Notes: a model not told the origin generated them from the sequence alone. Positions 34,795-43,347 are shown, counted from the stretch's first letter. The stretch: DNA of 64,000 bases from Luteolibacter algae (GCF_042683045.1 NZ_JBHUIT010000031.1:186001-250000), one strand, 5' to 3'. Numbers and translations: made by a program.

Positions 34795-35604
34795 ATGAAA
34801 TTCATTTTCCCAATTATTGCTATTCTTGTTTGCGGCGCAGCGGCATACTTCAGCCTTAGCACCTCAGAAAAATTCGAAAAAGTCCAGGCAGAGCGCTTGG
34901 AGTCGCTGAATACCAATAAGGCGGTAACTGCAAATGCGGAAGCTGCTGAGACGAATATCGAAAAAGAGAAAGAGCTGCTCGAAACAGCCAAGAACAATCT
35001 TGAAGTAGCTACCCAGAGTGTGCTCGCCCTGGAATCCACAGGAAACTCACTTAAAAACGAGGCCTCCAAGCTCGATAATGAATTAAAGATTCAGAACGAC
35101 GAATTTGCAGAGCTCGCCAATGCTTTGGAGCAAGTTCAAGCCGGATTTGCAGAACTCGGTGAGGATATCGATATGGATAACCTCGGTGACAAAATTGCGG
35201 AAATCGGCGAGGAAGTCGAAGCGAAGCGCGCAAAGAGCGAAGAACTTGATACTCTCATTGAAAGTGCCAAGAAAAGCCTGGCTAGCAAACAGAAGGATGC
35301 GGAACGCCTTGCTTCACGCAAAGTGGAACGCACCAAACGTATTGCCCGCAACTCGATGGAAGCTCGCGTCACCGCGGTCAATCAGGATTGGGGCTTTCTT
35401 GTCATCGGTGCTGGCTCAAATTCCGGATTCACCCCTCAGACATCGCTTCTGATCAAACGTGACGGTCGTCTTCTGGGTCGGGTCAAGCCATCTGCCATTG
35501 AGCCGACACAGACAATCGCCGAGATCGATCTCGAGACTCTTTCTCCAGGTGTTCGAATTCAACCGGGGGATCGTGTGATCCTTGCGAAGCCATCGAGCAA
35601 CTGA
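34795..35604 (+). CDS. membrane-anchored coiled-coil protein B of a tandem pair
   Basis: 269 residues with the same plan as the gene before it: N-terminal span (about 1-20, FPIIAILVCGAAAYFSL), coiled coil (about 25-190) and a C-terminal beta domain with NQDWGFLVIGAGSNSGFTPQ, LIKRDGRLLGRVKPSAIEP, IAEIDLETL and IQPGDRVILAK. The two proteins share layout and the WGF...G.N.G core rather than close identity, so duplication is old. They are 39 bases apart and the 59-codon lipoprotein follows 51 bases later, consistent with one operon and perhaps one complex. Confidence 0.72.
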   Translation: MKFIFPIIAILVCGAAAYFSLSTSEKFEKVQAERLESLNTNKAVTANAEAAETNIEKEKELLETAKNNLEVATQSVLALESTGNSLKNEASKLDNELKIQNDEFAELANALEQVQAGFAELGEDIDMDNLGDKIAEIGEEVEAKRAKSEELDTLIESAKKSLASKQKDAERLASRKVERTKRIARNSMEARVTAVNQDWGFLVIGAGSNSGFTPQTSLLIKRDGRLLGRVKPSAIEPTQTIAEIDLETLSPGVRIQPGDRVILAKPSSN

Positions 35605-35655
35605 TTTGTCAATTTTCGGATTTGCATAACTGCCGGTTTCATTTTCACTAAAACC

Positions 35656-35835
35656 ATGAAGCACTTCATTTTTCTGAGCATTCTGGCAGCAGCTTTCTCT
35701 TCCTGCGCAGACGAGGCAACCCGCAAGCCTGTAGGGCCCGTCTCCGAAACGAGCCGCATTCCATGGAATGCGCCTATTTCAGGACAGGGCGGAGGTCAGT
35801 TTAGTGCACTTCCCCAAAACCAGATCCGCCGCTAA
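35656..35835 (+). CDS. small lipoprotein, 59 residues
   Basis: ATG 35656 to TAA 35833-35835. MKHFIFLSILAAAFSSC is a textbook short lipoprotein signal (Lys, hydrophobic core, lipobox with Cys 17). The mature 42 residues are polar, with Pro, Gly and Gln, and end QNQIRR. Not a known family to me. It follows the two coiled-coil proteins and may be their outer-membrane partner. The stop abuts the stop of the convergent rlmH (35836). Confidence 0.72.
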   Translation: MKHFIFLSILAAAFSSCADEATRKPVGPVSETSRIPWNAPISGQGGGQFSALPQNQIRR

Positions 35836-36279
35836 TCAATCACGGTGATATGGGCTGCCAGCTTTGATGCTGGCCAGCCTATAAAGCTGTTCCAAGAGGA
35901 CGATCAGCGCAAGTTCGTGCTGCATTGTCAGGCTGGAGAGAGAAAGAGTCATATGACTCTTTTTCCGTATCTCGGGAGTGTGTCCATCTGCGGCTCCGAT
36001 AAGAAAAGCGATCGTCTTCACCTCGCCCGAGATTTCCAAATCCTCGAAAGATTTTGCCAGATCCCGGGTAGTGGGTTTGATGCCCCGCTCATCCATCGCA
36101 ACACGGTAGCAGCCCTCGGAAGCGTCGAGCAATCGTTGGGAGACAGATTCCCTATCGCCAGCCTTCACGATGATGAGATCATAACTCCCGTGTCGCTCTA
36201 GTCTTTTCAGATATTCGGCCACAGCTGTTTTTGAATATGCAAGTGCAGGTTTGCCGGCGACAATAATTCGAAATCTCAT
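35836..36279 (-). CDS. rlmH: 23S rRNA (pseudouridine1915-N3)-methyltransferase RlmH
   Basis: 147 residues, typical length. SPOUT-class enzyme that methylates pseudouridine 1915 in helix 69 of 23S rRNA on assembled ribosomes. Seen: MDERGIKPTTRDLAKSFEDL, the knot segment AFLIGAADGHTPEI, SLSSLTMQHELALIVLLEQLYRL (core MQHELA...EQLYR) and the C-terminal YHRD. In many homologues the knot glycines read GGxxG; here GAADG, a conservative change. Convergent with the small lipoprotein gene and divergent from the EF-hand lipoprotein. Confidence 0.95.
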   Translation of the reverse strand: MRFRIIVAGKPALAYSKTAVAEYLKRLERHGSYDLIIVKAGDRESVSQRLLDASEGCYRVAMDERGIKPTTRDLAKSFEDLEISGEVKTIAFLIGAADGHTPEIRKKSHMTLSLSSLTMQHELALIVLLEQLYRLASIKAGSPYHRD

Positions 36280-36326
36280 AGCTCAAGCTTGCTCGATTGC
36301 CAAGCAGGCTCCAGCTTGTTCTTGAA

Positions 36327-36626
36327 ATGAAAATACTTTCCTCGCTCGCTGTTCTGGCTCTTTGTGCCTGTGCTGCCAATCCAGGGCCGATCAAAAGACA
36401 AATGATTGGACTGATACAAAAATTCGATCTTTGGGATTACAATGGAGATGGCTATCTGGTGGCTTCCGAACTGAAGGACGCAGAGAAGCTCAGTGGAAAT
36501 CCAGTTTCGGAGATTATCGATTTCTACGATACAAACCATGATGGGAGAATTTCATTGGTCGAAGCCCAATCAGGTGTCTCGAGGGTGGAGGAAGCTCGTG
36601 AGATCGTGAACGACCAGCAAGATTGA
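36327..36626 (+). CDS. EF-hand lipoprotein
   Basis: 99 residues from ATG 36327. A lipoprotein signal with lipobox LCAC (second Cys in CACA also possible) and two EF-hand loops: DYNGDGYLVASE (about 42-53) and DTNHDGRISLVE (about 71-82), each with acidic or amide residues at positions 1, 3, 5 and a Glu at 12. Probably Ca2+-binding in the periplasm or at the surface. It ends 5 bases before the methyltransferase start, so the two share a transcript, though no functional link is obvious. Confidence 0.8.
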   Translation: MKILSSLAVLALCACAANPGPIKRQMIGLIQKFDLWDYNGDGYLVASELKDAEKLSGNPVSEIIDFYDTNHDGRISLVEAQSGVSRVEEAREIVNDQQD

Positions 36627-36631
36627 GATTG

Positions 36632-37366
36632 ATGAGCGAAATCTACGAAGATCCAACTATATTGGCTGAATACCTGTTATTCCATTACGGAAGCGAGAAA
36701 GAGATTCTTCTCGAGGAAGTGTCTTGGCCGAGCGGAATGAGAACAGCTTTAGATTTCGCAGTCAGGACTCCGGGCAACTTTTCCAATAAAAAATGTCAGC
36801 GTGGTCTTGACCTGGGGTGCGCTGTTGGTCGCTCGACATTTGAAATGTCGCGTTGCTGTGAACGTGTGATCGGGATCGATTTCTCACAGAGTTTCATCCG
36901 CGCCGCAAATCAGCTCAAAGAACATGGGACTCTGGACTACCTACGTCGTGATGAGGCTCATATTACTACCCCACTTCGTGCAACTTTGCCTGATGCCATT
37001 GATCCTGCCAAAACGACCTTTGTGCAGGGAGATGCTATGAACCTACCGAAAGATTTGGGCGAATTCGATCGCGTTCATGCTGCGAACCTTCTGTGCAGAT
37101 TGTCTGACCCGGGATTGTTATTGGCCCGTTTTCCGGATCTGGTGCGGAGTGGAGGACAGTTGGTATTGGCGACACCCTGCACATGGTTGGAAAATTTCAC
37201 ACCATCCGATAAATGGCCGACTGGCAATACCTTGGATTGGCTAATATCCCATCTCTCGGAATCATTCGATCTGATGAAGACACATGATGAGCCATTTTTA
37301 ATCAGGGAGACTTCTCGGAAGTTCCAGTGGACCCGGTCCATGTTAACGGTCTGGAATCGTTTGTAA
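36632..37366 (+). CDS. putative 4-mercaptohistidine N1-methyltransferase (OvoA C-terminal type)
   Basis: 244 residues from ATG 36632 (an earlier TTG at 36623 is less likely). Matches the OvoA C-terminal methyltransferase pattern: AEYLLFHYGS near the start, then the SAM-binding segment LDLGCAVGRSTFEMSR, VIGIDFSQSFIRAA, and AANLLCRLSDPGLLL. In OvoA this domain methylates 5-thiohistidine at the last step of ovothiol A synthesis, fused to the sulfoxide synthase. Here it is stand-alone and no OvoA iron enzyme lies in the window. Methyl transfer is well supported; ovothiol as product is inference. Confidence 0.82.
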   Translation: MSEIYEDPTILAEYLLFHYGSEKEILLEEVSWPSGMRTALDFAVRTPGNFSNKKCQRGLDLGCAVGRSTFEMSRCCERVIGIDFSQSFIRAANQLKEHGTLDYLRRDEAHITTPLRATLPDAIDPAKTTFVQGDAMNLPKDLGEFDRVHAANLLCRLSDPGLLLARFPDLVRSGGQLVLATPCTWLENFTPSDKWPTGNTLDWLISHLSESFDLMKTHDEPFLIRETSRKFQWTRSMLTVWNRL

Positions 37367-37541
37367 TGGTGGTATGCAGAAATTGACGTGAACCTTAGAA
37401 AATCTGGACTGCGGACATTAAGGAGATATTAAGTTTTTGAAAGTTGTAAAATCCTGATTGTAAGTGAATTACGAATGGTGAGTTGTCTTGTATGGCCGAT
37501 TTCGGATAAGTGGTTGATATTGGTGGGGTAGGGCTTAAAAA

Positions 37542-37555
37542 GGGGCTTCCCCCCC
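37542..37555 (+). promoter_or_regulatory. GC hairpin abutting the PEP-CTERM start codon
   Basis: GGGG (37542-37545), a CTT loop and a run of seven C directly before ATG 37556. The purine-rich AAGGGG is the only Shine-Dalgarno-like element, so the hairpin could hide it. The effect on translation is speculative. Confidence 0.35.
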
Positions 37556-38197
37556 ATGAAAAACAATACACTGCTTGTCTGTGTCGGAGTTGTCGCGTTC
37601 TCGTTGACAGCATTTAGCGCCAAAGCTCAGAATATCACTGCTACTTTAAATGAAATCGATCCATCGGTTTCGGTCAAAGGCACTTTTGATAGTGGAAATA
37701 CGATCGGAAATTATACTTCTGGCGTAAGCCAGTTTTCGTCTTCCACGTTGAATGACGATTTCTCCGCATTTTGCGTAGAGCCAAACGCTACCATTACTGT
37801 TGGGCAGACTCTCACCTATCAGGTGACCAACTTATCGGGTCTGACGAATAGTGATAAAGTCGCCAAACTCGTTGGCGGCTATCTAAGCTCGGCGCAAACA
37901 AGTGCGGATGCAGCTGCAATCCAGTGGGCCATTTGGGAGGTTACTTCCGAGACTTCGAGCTCGAAGAATCTGACTAATGGCTCGGTAAAGATTTACAGCC
38001 CGAACACGTCAGTGTCGGCTTTGGCAAATACTTATCTGGCGAACATCAACAACTATGCGGCTGCCGATATCTTCTACCTGACCAATTCCAAATATCAGAA
38101 TATGATTGCATGGAAAGGGGATGCGGTTCCCGAGCCAACTTCTCTGAGTTTGCTTGCCCTATCAGGTGCGCTTCTGATGCGGCGTAAAAGGAAATAA
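37556..38197 (+). CDS. PEP-CTERM sorting-domain protein
   Basis: 213 residues. Signal peptide (about 1-25, ending AKA), a Ser/Thr/Asn-rich secreted body with one FCVEP segment and WAIWEVTSE, and at the C-terminus VPEPTSLSLLALSGALLMRRKRK (split as PEP, hydrophobic span, Arg/Lys cluster), the PEP-CTERM signal processed by exosortase. The protein should be exported and anchored or released at the surface, often with exopolysaccharide. No exosortase is in the window. A strong terminator follows 23 bases after the stop. Confidence 0.87.
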   Translation: MKNNTLLVCVGVVAFSLTAFSAKAQNITATLNEIDPSVSVKGTFDSGNTIGNYTSGVSQFSSSTLNDDFSAFCVEPNATITVGQTLTYQVTNLSGLTNSDKVAKLVGGYLSSAQTSADAAAIQWAIWEVTSETSSSKNLTNGSVKIYSPNTSVSALANTYLANINNYAAADIFYLTNSKYQNMIAWKGDAVPEPTSLSLLALSGALLMRRKRK

Positions 38198-38220
38198 TTT
38201 TCCTCGATTCATATCAATGG

Positions 38221-38256
38221 AAAAAGCCTTCCGGAAAACTTCCGGAAGGCTTTTTT
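38221..38256. terminator. bidirectional rho-independent terminator
   Basis: A perfect 16-base-pair stem (38221-38236 with 38240-38255) with a 3-base loop, A-run on the left and T-run on the right. It separates the convergent PEP-CTERM gene and ftsZ. Confidence 0.95.
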
Positions 38257-38287
38257 GGTGAGAGAATTCTAGCTTCCAGGTTGGGAA

Positions 38288-40000
38288 CTAGGATTTTTTC
38301 TTTCGGAGAAACGGCGGGAGATCTAGATCCTCCCCATCAAACACGTTTGGGTTTTCTCCTTCAAACCTGCCTCGTGGGCTGTTGTCAAAAAGCAGTTCGC
38401 TCTGTTGCCCGGAAGGTGGCTTTGATTCAATTTTTAGCGACGGGCTCTCGTTTTCAGGTTCTACCTTTTCGAGGGCGGCTTCGTTGCGGGATTCTTCAGC
38501 TACGGTATCGGAATCATTCCTGGATTCTCCATCTGGCTCGTCATTCCACAGATCTTCTTCATCGGGTGCATTTTTTCCGGGAAGCTGAGCCAGGAACTTT
38601 GAATTTTGAATGTCCAGCTCATCTCCACTAGTGAACGGCTCGGGAGTCTTGATCGAGGTTTTTGGCTCTTCCAGTCTTATGATTTCCGGCTCGGCAAAGG
38701 GACGCTCTTCCTTTTTCTCTTGGTTCGCCGTGGACTCATTTTCATCGTCATCCGGGTTGCGGGCTTCGGTTAAAATATCTTCGTTGTCCTTAACGTCATC
38801 AGTTGAGGGGACAGTTGCATCAGCTGGGGAAGGAGTAGGGGTGGGGTCTTCCTGCTCCTTTTCATCGGTAGGTTGTGCCTCCAATTCTGGAATTGAGTCC
38901 GTATCGATCGTGCTGGAGCCTGTCGCTGCCAATGGCTTGTCAATTTTACTGAATGGGTTCTCAATCTCAGAAGACGTATCGGAATCGCGTGAGATCGGAC
39001 TGATGGAATCTCGAGTGCCACCGGTGAGAACATCTTCGGGTAGAGCGCTGATGAGAGTGATGGATAGATTGTCTCCCATTCCTGGATCAATTGCTGCACC
39101 AAATAGGACGTGCGCTTTTTCGGGCACATGTTTCTGAAGGTTCTGCATCAGTAGCTCGATTTCAAAAAGTGTTAAAGACTCACCTCCGGATAGGTGGACG
39201 AGCACGGTTTGCGCGTCTTTGAGTAGAGAACCCTGATCCAAAAGGGGGCTTGCGAGAGCATTCCGTAGCGCTTTTGAAGCGCGGTCTTTGCCATCGGCAA
39301 TGCCGGAGCCAAAAAGACAGCGGGAGCGGGTGGTGCGAAGCGCGGACATCAGATCATCCAGGCCGACATTGATCAAACCAGGCCGAACGACGAGACGGAT
39401 CACTGCTTTGATGGACTCCGAGATCATCTTGTCAGCGGCTGCAAAGGCTTCGTGGATGCCTTGCTTTGCAAGGACAAGTTCACCCATGCGGTTATTATCA
39501 AAGGTGACGAGAGCATTCGACAGGACGGCGAGCTGGTTGAGCGCGGTGTCCGCCTGTTCGCGCCGCCGTCTTCCCTCGAAAAAGAAAGGCATGGTGGCAA
39601 AAACAACAACGAAAGCACCTTCTTCACGAGCGATCCGGGCGACGATTGGGGCCGCTCCGGAGCCGGTGCCTCCTCCTAAGCCTGTGCAGAGAAATACGAT
39701 TTGCTGGCCTTTCAGAGCCTCGCGGACATTCTTTTCCGCTTCCAGCATTGCCTGCTGACCAAGTTCTGGATCGCCGCCGGTGCCAAGTCCTTTGGTGAGG
39801 TTTACCCCCAGTTGGATTTTTTCCTTGGCCAGGCATGCATTTAGCGTGCGGATATCTGTATTGAGTGCGAGTAGCTCTGCACCCTCGATGCTGTCCAGAG
39901 CGATGCGCTCAAGCATATTTGCTCCGGCTCCTCCGAGTCCGATGATTTTGACGGCGGAAGCCGGGATGTCTTGTTTGAGATCGCGTGAGTAGGAAATCAT
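38288..40000 (-). CDS. ftsZ: cell division protein FtsZ with a long acidic tail
   Basis: 570 residues. The tubulin-like GTPase spans about 15-325, with GLGGAGANML and the signature GGGTGSG at residues 109-115. After that comes an unusually long linker of about 235 residues, rich in Ser, Glu, Asp and Pro, then a C-terminal peptide, LPPFLRKKKS, close to the usual FtsA/ZipA-binding DIPxFLR. Polymerises into the Z ring. FtsZ usually has about 380 residues. Last gene of the minus-strand murG-murC/B-ddl-ftsQ-ftsA-ftsZ group, 36 bases after ftsA, with the bidirectional terminator behind it. Confidence 0.96.
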   Translation of the reverse strand: MISYSRDLKQDIPASAVKIIGLGGAGANMLERIALDSIEGAELLALNTDIRTLNACLAKEKIQLGVNLTKGLGTGGDPELGQQAMLEAEKNVREALKGQQIVFLCTGLGGGTGSGAAPIVARIAREEGAFVVVFATMPFFFEGRRRREQADTALNQLAVLSNALVTFDNNRMGELVLAKQGIHEAFAAADKMISESIKAVIRLVVRPGLINVGLDDLMSALRTTRSRCLFGSGIADGKDRASKALRNALASPLLDQGSLLKDAQTVLVHLSGGESLTLFEIELLMQNLQKHVPEKAHVLFGAAIDPGMGDNLSITLISALPEDVLTGGTRDSISPISRDSDTSSEIENPFSKIDKPLAATGSSTIDTDSIPELEAQPTDEKEQEDPTPTPSPADATVPSTDDVKDNEDILTEARNPDDDENESTANQEKKEERPFAEPEIIRLEEPKTSIKTPEPFTSGDELDIQNSKFLAQLPGKNAPDEEDLWNDEPDGESRNDSDTVAEESRNEAALEKVEPENESPSLKIESKPPSGQQSELLFDNSPRGRFEGENPNVFDGEDLDLPPFLRKKKS

Positions 40001-40036
40001 TTTGATGTAAGTATGAAATTAGAAGCTCTGTTTGAC

Positions 40037-41254
40037 TCAGCGGCCGAATGGCCAGAAAAGGCTGAGTAGTTTACCCATGCAGCCGGGTGGTTTGGTGTTT
40101 TCAGTTTCGAGGATTTGGGCGTAGCGGATCAGGCCAATGGCTGTCGCATATTGGGGATCTTTGAAGGACGGATGATCGGAATCTGTGGTGCCGGTGTTTT
40201 CCGGTCGGTAGATATCACGACCAAAGACATCGAATGCGAGTTCGGAAAAACCGTTCATCAGACTGGTGCCGCCGGTGAGAAAAACACCTGCACCTATTGC
40301 TTCGACGGAGCCGCGGGGCAAGCGGTCTTTCACTAACCTGAGTGTTTCCTCAAGCCGTTGGCGGATCACTTCGTTGAGTGTTGCTCGTTTCACCTCCACA
40401 TCAGCGAAGCCGTTTTCGTCCGTGAGCTTTGCGATTCCTACTGAGAGTGAGGGGTCTCTCGATGCATTCCCCTCAAGAATCTTGAGCTTCTCCGCCTTGG
40501 AAAATGGCAAGCCCGTAACCAAATGGATGTCATTGGTCACGTGATCTCCGCCCACGGGAATACATCCGGAGGCGGCGATCGACCCATCTAGGTAGAGTGC
40601 GTAATCCGTGGTTCCACCACCAATGTCGATCAATAGAGCGCCGCGGAGCCGCTGTTCGCGATCAAGCGCCATTTGTGCGGTGGCGATGGGAGCGAACACA
40701 ATATCATCGACTTCGAGAGGACATTCCCGGACCAATTTGATGGAATTTTGGATCCGATTGCGGATGCCGTGGACGATGTGAAAATCCGCCTCCACAGTTT
40801 TGGCGAAAAGTCCTACCGGAGAGGCAGATTGCTCCAGGCCATCTACGAGGTATTTACGGATGATCGTATGAAGGCAGACATTATCCTGCGGATAGGGGAC
40901 GTCCCGGGCAATGCTGCAGGCTTCTTCCAGATGCTCCGGCAAGATGGTCTGCTGATTGTCCGGTAGGCGGAACGTGCCTCGGTTGTTCACTCCCTGGAGA
41001 TGTGAGCCGGTAACGGATAGAAACACAGAGCCGATTTCCACGTCACTGGCATCCTCGGCTTTCGCGAGAGCATCCTTAAGGCAAGCTCGGGCCTGGGGAA
41101 AATCCGAAAGCTCTCCCTTGCGGACTCCCGCAGATTTTGTGACGCCGATGCCTAGAATTTTCACGGCACTGTCCGGCTTTACCTCACCGACGACGATACA
41201 GGTCTTGCTGGTGCCGATTTCCAGTCCGACGTGAATTTTTGTGCGGCGTGACAT
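40037..41254 (-). CDS. ftsA: cell division protein FtsA
   Basis: 405 residues. Actin-like ATPase that ties FtsZ filaments to the membrane. Seen: GLEIGTSKTCIVVGEV (phosphate-binding loop), the 1C-type insert region, LLIDIGGGTTDYALY (second phosphate loop) and VFLTGGTSLMNGF (adenosine motif). The C-terminus (MGKLLSLFWPFGR) is a plausible amphipathic membrane-targeting helix. It starts 5 bases after the ftsQ stop and ends 36 bases before ftsZ, so ftsQ, ftsA and ftsZ are probably co-transcribed. Confidence 0.95.
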   Translation of the reverse strand: MSRRTKIHVGLEIGTSKTCIVVGEVKPDSAVKILGIGVTKSAGVRKGELSDFPQARACLKDALAKAEDASDVEIGSVFLSVTGSHLQGVNNRGTFRLPDNQQTILPEHLEEACSIARDVPYPQDNVCLHTIIRKYLVDGLEQSASPVGLFAKTVEADFHIVHGIRNRIQNSIKLVRECPLEVDDIVFAPIATAQMALDREQRLRGALLIDIGGGTTDYALYLDGSIAASGCIPVGGDHVTNDIHLVTGLPFSKAEKLKILEGNASRDPSLSVGIAKLTDENGFADVEVKRATLNEVIRQRLEETLRLVKDRLPRGSVEAIGAGVFLTGGTSLMNGFSELAFDVFGRDIYRPENTGTTDSDHPSFKDPQYATAIGLIRYAQILETENTKPPGCMGKLLSLFWPFGR

Positions 41255-41259
41255 GAATT

Positions 41260-42243
41260 TCAGTTGCGGTTTAAAAGAGATCTAAGATCGGTTGTGCGTT
41301 GCGATTCACCCGTGTCTGAGAGTGAATCTTCGGAAACAGGAATGGCTCGTGGAGGTCGATCGTCTCCGCGGACTGTGATGGGGACATTTCGCTTCGGGAT
41401 CAAGTTGATCGTTGCAATTTGATAACCTTTTTTATGCGCGTGATGAAGTGCCCGGCTGAAGTAGTCCAACTGTCGCTTGTGGTCTCCCAGGCCGAAGGTT
41501 GCCATCGTGCCGCTGCGGGTCTTGAGGAGTAACGACCACTCATTTTCCTGGGAGATGGATTCGATCATCGCGATATCCGATGGATACCTGTTCGCGAAAG
41601 ATTTCAACAAACGAAGGCAATGCTTGTAATGTGGATGGTCTATATTCGCCTCTTGTCGAAGAGGGTGTGCGGGATCTGGTGCAAGGTGGAAGACCGGCAA
41701 CTTTTCGGCCATCGATACTTGGCCGGGAGGGCAGGGATAAACATAGCCTTCATAATCCACCAGCATTGCTGATTGGCTTCTGTTGTAGGGGAAATTCTCT
41801 TCCGGACAGGCGATCCATGCAACCGGTTTGCGGGTGCTGATCTCGAAAGCCAGAGTCCCGGGTAGCCGGCGTTTGATATGAGCTGCGGAAATCCCCGGAA
41901 TATCGAGCAAACGCTGCTCCATAAAGTCGGTATCGAAATCGAAAATGTTACCTGCCAGATCAATATCCAGAAACTCGACAAGAGCCGGTTCATCCAGAAT
42001 ATCATTGTGATTGAGCTTGATGGCTTGCAGACGGAAATCCGGATTTCTGTGAAACGAATGCTCAATAGCCTGGCGGATGCCATAAGCCAGCGCTCCAAGT
42101 AATACGAAGGTAAATGCGAGTTTCCCGACGACTTTTAGAAAGCTCAGAAAATTAAACCACGCGATTCTTGGCGACATCACTTCCGACTTCAGCACCTTTA
42201 CATGATGCCGATGGCGTCGGGTTCTGGATGTTTTTTTGCGCAT
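41260..42243 (-). CDS. ftsQ: cell division protein FtsQ/DivIB
   Basis: 327 residues. A short basic cytoplasmic N-terminus (RTRRHRHHVK), one span at about 33-57, a POTRA-like region (about 75-145, with LDIDLAGNIFDFD and RRLPGTLAFEISTRKPVAWI) and a divergent beta domain. This is the single-pass FtsQ/DivIB plan, and the position before ftsA supports it. It links early and late divisome proteins. The C-terminal 40 residues are basic and probably disordered. The sequence is too divergent for motif-level certainty. Confidence 0.87.
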   Translation of the reverse strand: MRKKTSRTRRHRHHVKVLKSEVMSPRIAWFNFLSFLKVVGKLAFTFVLLGALAYGIRQAIEHSFHRNPDFRLQAIKLNHNDILDEPALVEFLDIDLAGNIFDFDTDFMEQRLLDIPGISAAHIKRRLPGTLAFEISTRKPVAWIACPEENFPYNRSQSAMLVDYEGYVYPCPPGQVSMAEKLPVFHLAPDPAHPLRQEANIDHPHYKHCLRLLKSFANRYPSDIAMIESISQENEWSLLLKTRSGTMATFGLGDHKRQLDYFSRALHHAHKKGYQIATINLIPKRNVPITVRGDDRPPRAIPVSEDSLSDTGESQRTTDLRSLLNRN

Positions 42244-42309
42244 TTGGGAGGTGAAAAGTCGGCTGGCTCACTTTGTCGGTAGCCGATGGGTGAAGGCTCC
42301 CGATAAAGC

Positions 42310-42330
42310 AAAAAACGATAGGGTTATCGT
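42310..42330 (-). terminator. weak rho-independent terminator between ddl and ftsQ
   Basis: On the minus strand ACGATA-ACCC-TATCGT is followed by six T. The stem is only six base pairs, so termination may be partial. It sits in the 188-base gap between ddl and ftsQ, which is the widest gap in the cluster and could also carry a promoter for ftsQAZ. Confidence 0.5.
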
Positions 42331-42432
42331 ATTTAGCAGATCCTTATTGTCAATCAGCTTAAAGCTGAGGGCGTGATCGATCGGTAAAATCGCGCATGCC
42401 ATCCCTGTCCGCGGCTCCAGCAGTAGGAGAGC

Positions 42433-43347
42433 CTAGGCCTGCAGCGATAGCTCCGCAATTTTCTGACAAAGTGCGGGGAAGTCCAATCCTGCGGCCGCTG
42501 CGGATTTTGGCAATAGCGAGGTTTCCGTCATGCCGGGAATGGTGTTTGCCTCCAAAACGTAAGGACGGTTATCGGCATCCAGCATCACATCAACTCTGGA
42601 ATATACTTCGAGCTCCAGCGATTGGTGCGCCGCCACAGCCGCGGCTTGGACTGCCAATGTTGTTTCCAGATCCAGATCCGCAGGACAGATATATTGGGAG
42701 CCTGTGGTTTTTCCCGAAAGCCATGGATATTTTGTCGCCATATCGTAAACCCCTTCCGGCGGAATGATATGGATGACGGGGTAGGCTTTGCCATCGATGA
42801 CCGGCACCGTGAGTTCCGCGCCCGAGATGAATTCTTCGATCAACAGATCCTTCGAATGCTGGGATGCCTTTGTGATCGCATCCAGCGCTTCGTCCTGGTT
42901 TTTGACGATTTCGATGCCTACTGAGGAGCCTTCGCGGGGTGGCTTTACGACGAAAGGTGCAGAGAAAGATGGAAGCGTCGGTCCATTTGTGCAGTCGATG
43001 ATCTCGGATTTTGGGGTAGGCACGCCGGCCTTTAGGAAAGCTTGTTTCGCAAGGTTTTTATCGAAGGCGATCCGGGAGGACTTCGAGCGGGCACCAGTGT
43101 AGGGAATACCCTTCTCTTCGAGTATTTCCTGGAGCTGGCCATCTTCGCCAAAGGTTCCATGAATGAGGTTGAAGCACAGTCCTGTCCCAGGCGGGAGATC
43201 AAACGATGTGCTGGTGACATCGACTGGCACAGCGTCGAGGCCGAGGGACAACAAGGCCTTGAGCACGGCATTACCCGATGCGAGTGAGACCTGACGCTCG
43301 GAGCCCGGTCCACCCATGAGAACGGCGATTTTGATGTTGGATAACAT
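42433..43347 (-). CDS. ddl: D-alanine--D-alanine ligase
   Basis: 304 residues. ATP-grasp enzyme that makes the D-Ala-D-Ala dipeptide for peptidoglycan. Seen: KIAVLMGGPGSERQVSLASG at the N-terminus, FNLIHGTFGEDGQLQ, PFVVKPPREGSSVGIEIVK (core KPPREGSSVGI), LIEEFISGAELTVPV and the C-terminal metal site LEANTIPGMTETSLLPKSA (core EANTIPGMT). Typical length. It follows murC/B by 60 bases and belongs to the same cluster. Confidence 0.96.
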   Translation of the reverse strand: MLSNIKIAVLMGGPGSERQVSLASGNAVLKALLSLGLDAVPVDVTSTSFDLPPGTGLCFNLIHGTFGEDGQLQEILEEKGIPYTGARSKSSRIAFDKNLAKQAFLKAGVPTPKSEIIDCTNGPTLPSFSAPFVVKPPREGSSVGIEIVKNQDEALDAITKASQHSKDLLIEEFISGAELTVPVIDGKAYPVIHIIPPEGVYDMATKYPWLSGKTTGSQYICPADLDLETTLAVQAAAVAAHQSLELEVYSRVDVMLDADNRPYVLEANTIPGMTETSLLPKSAAAAGLDFPALCQKIAELSLQA

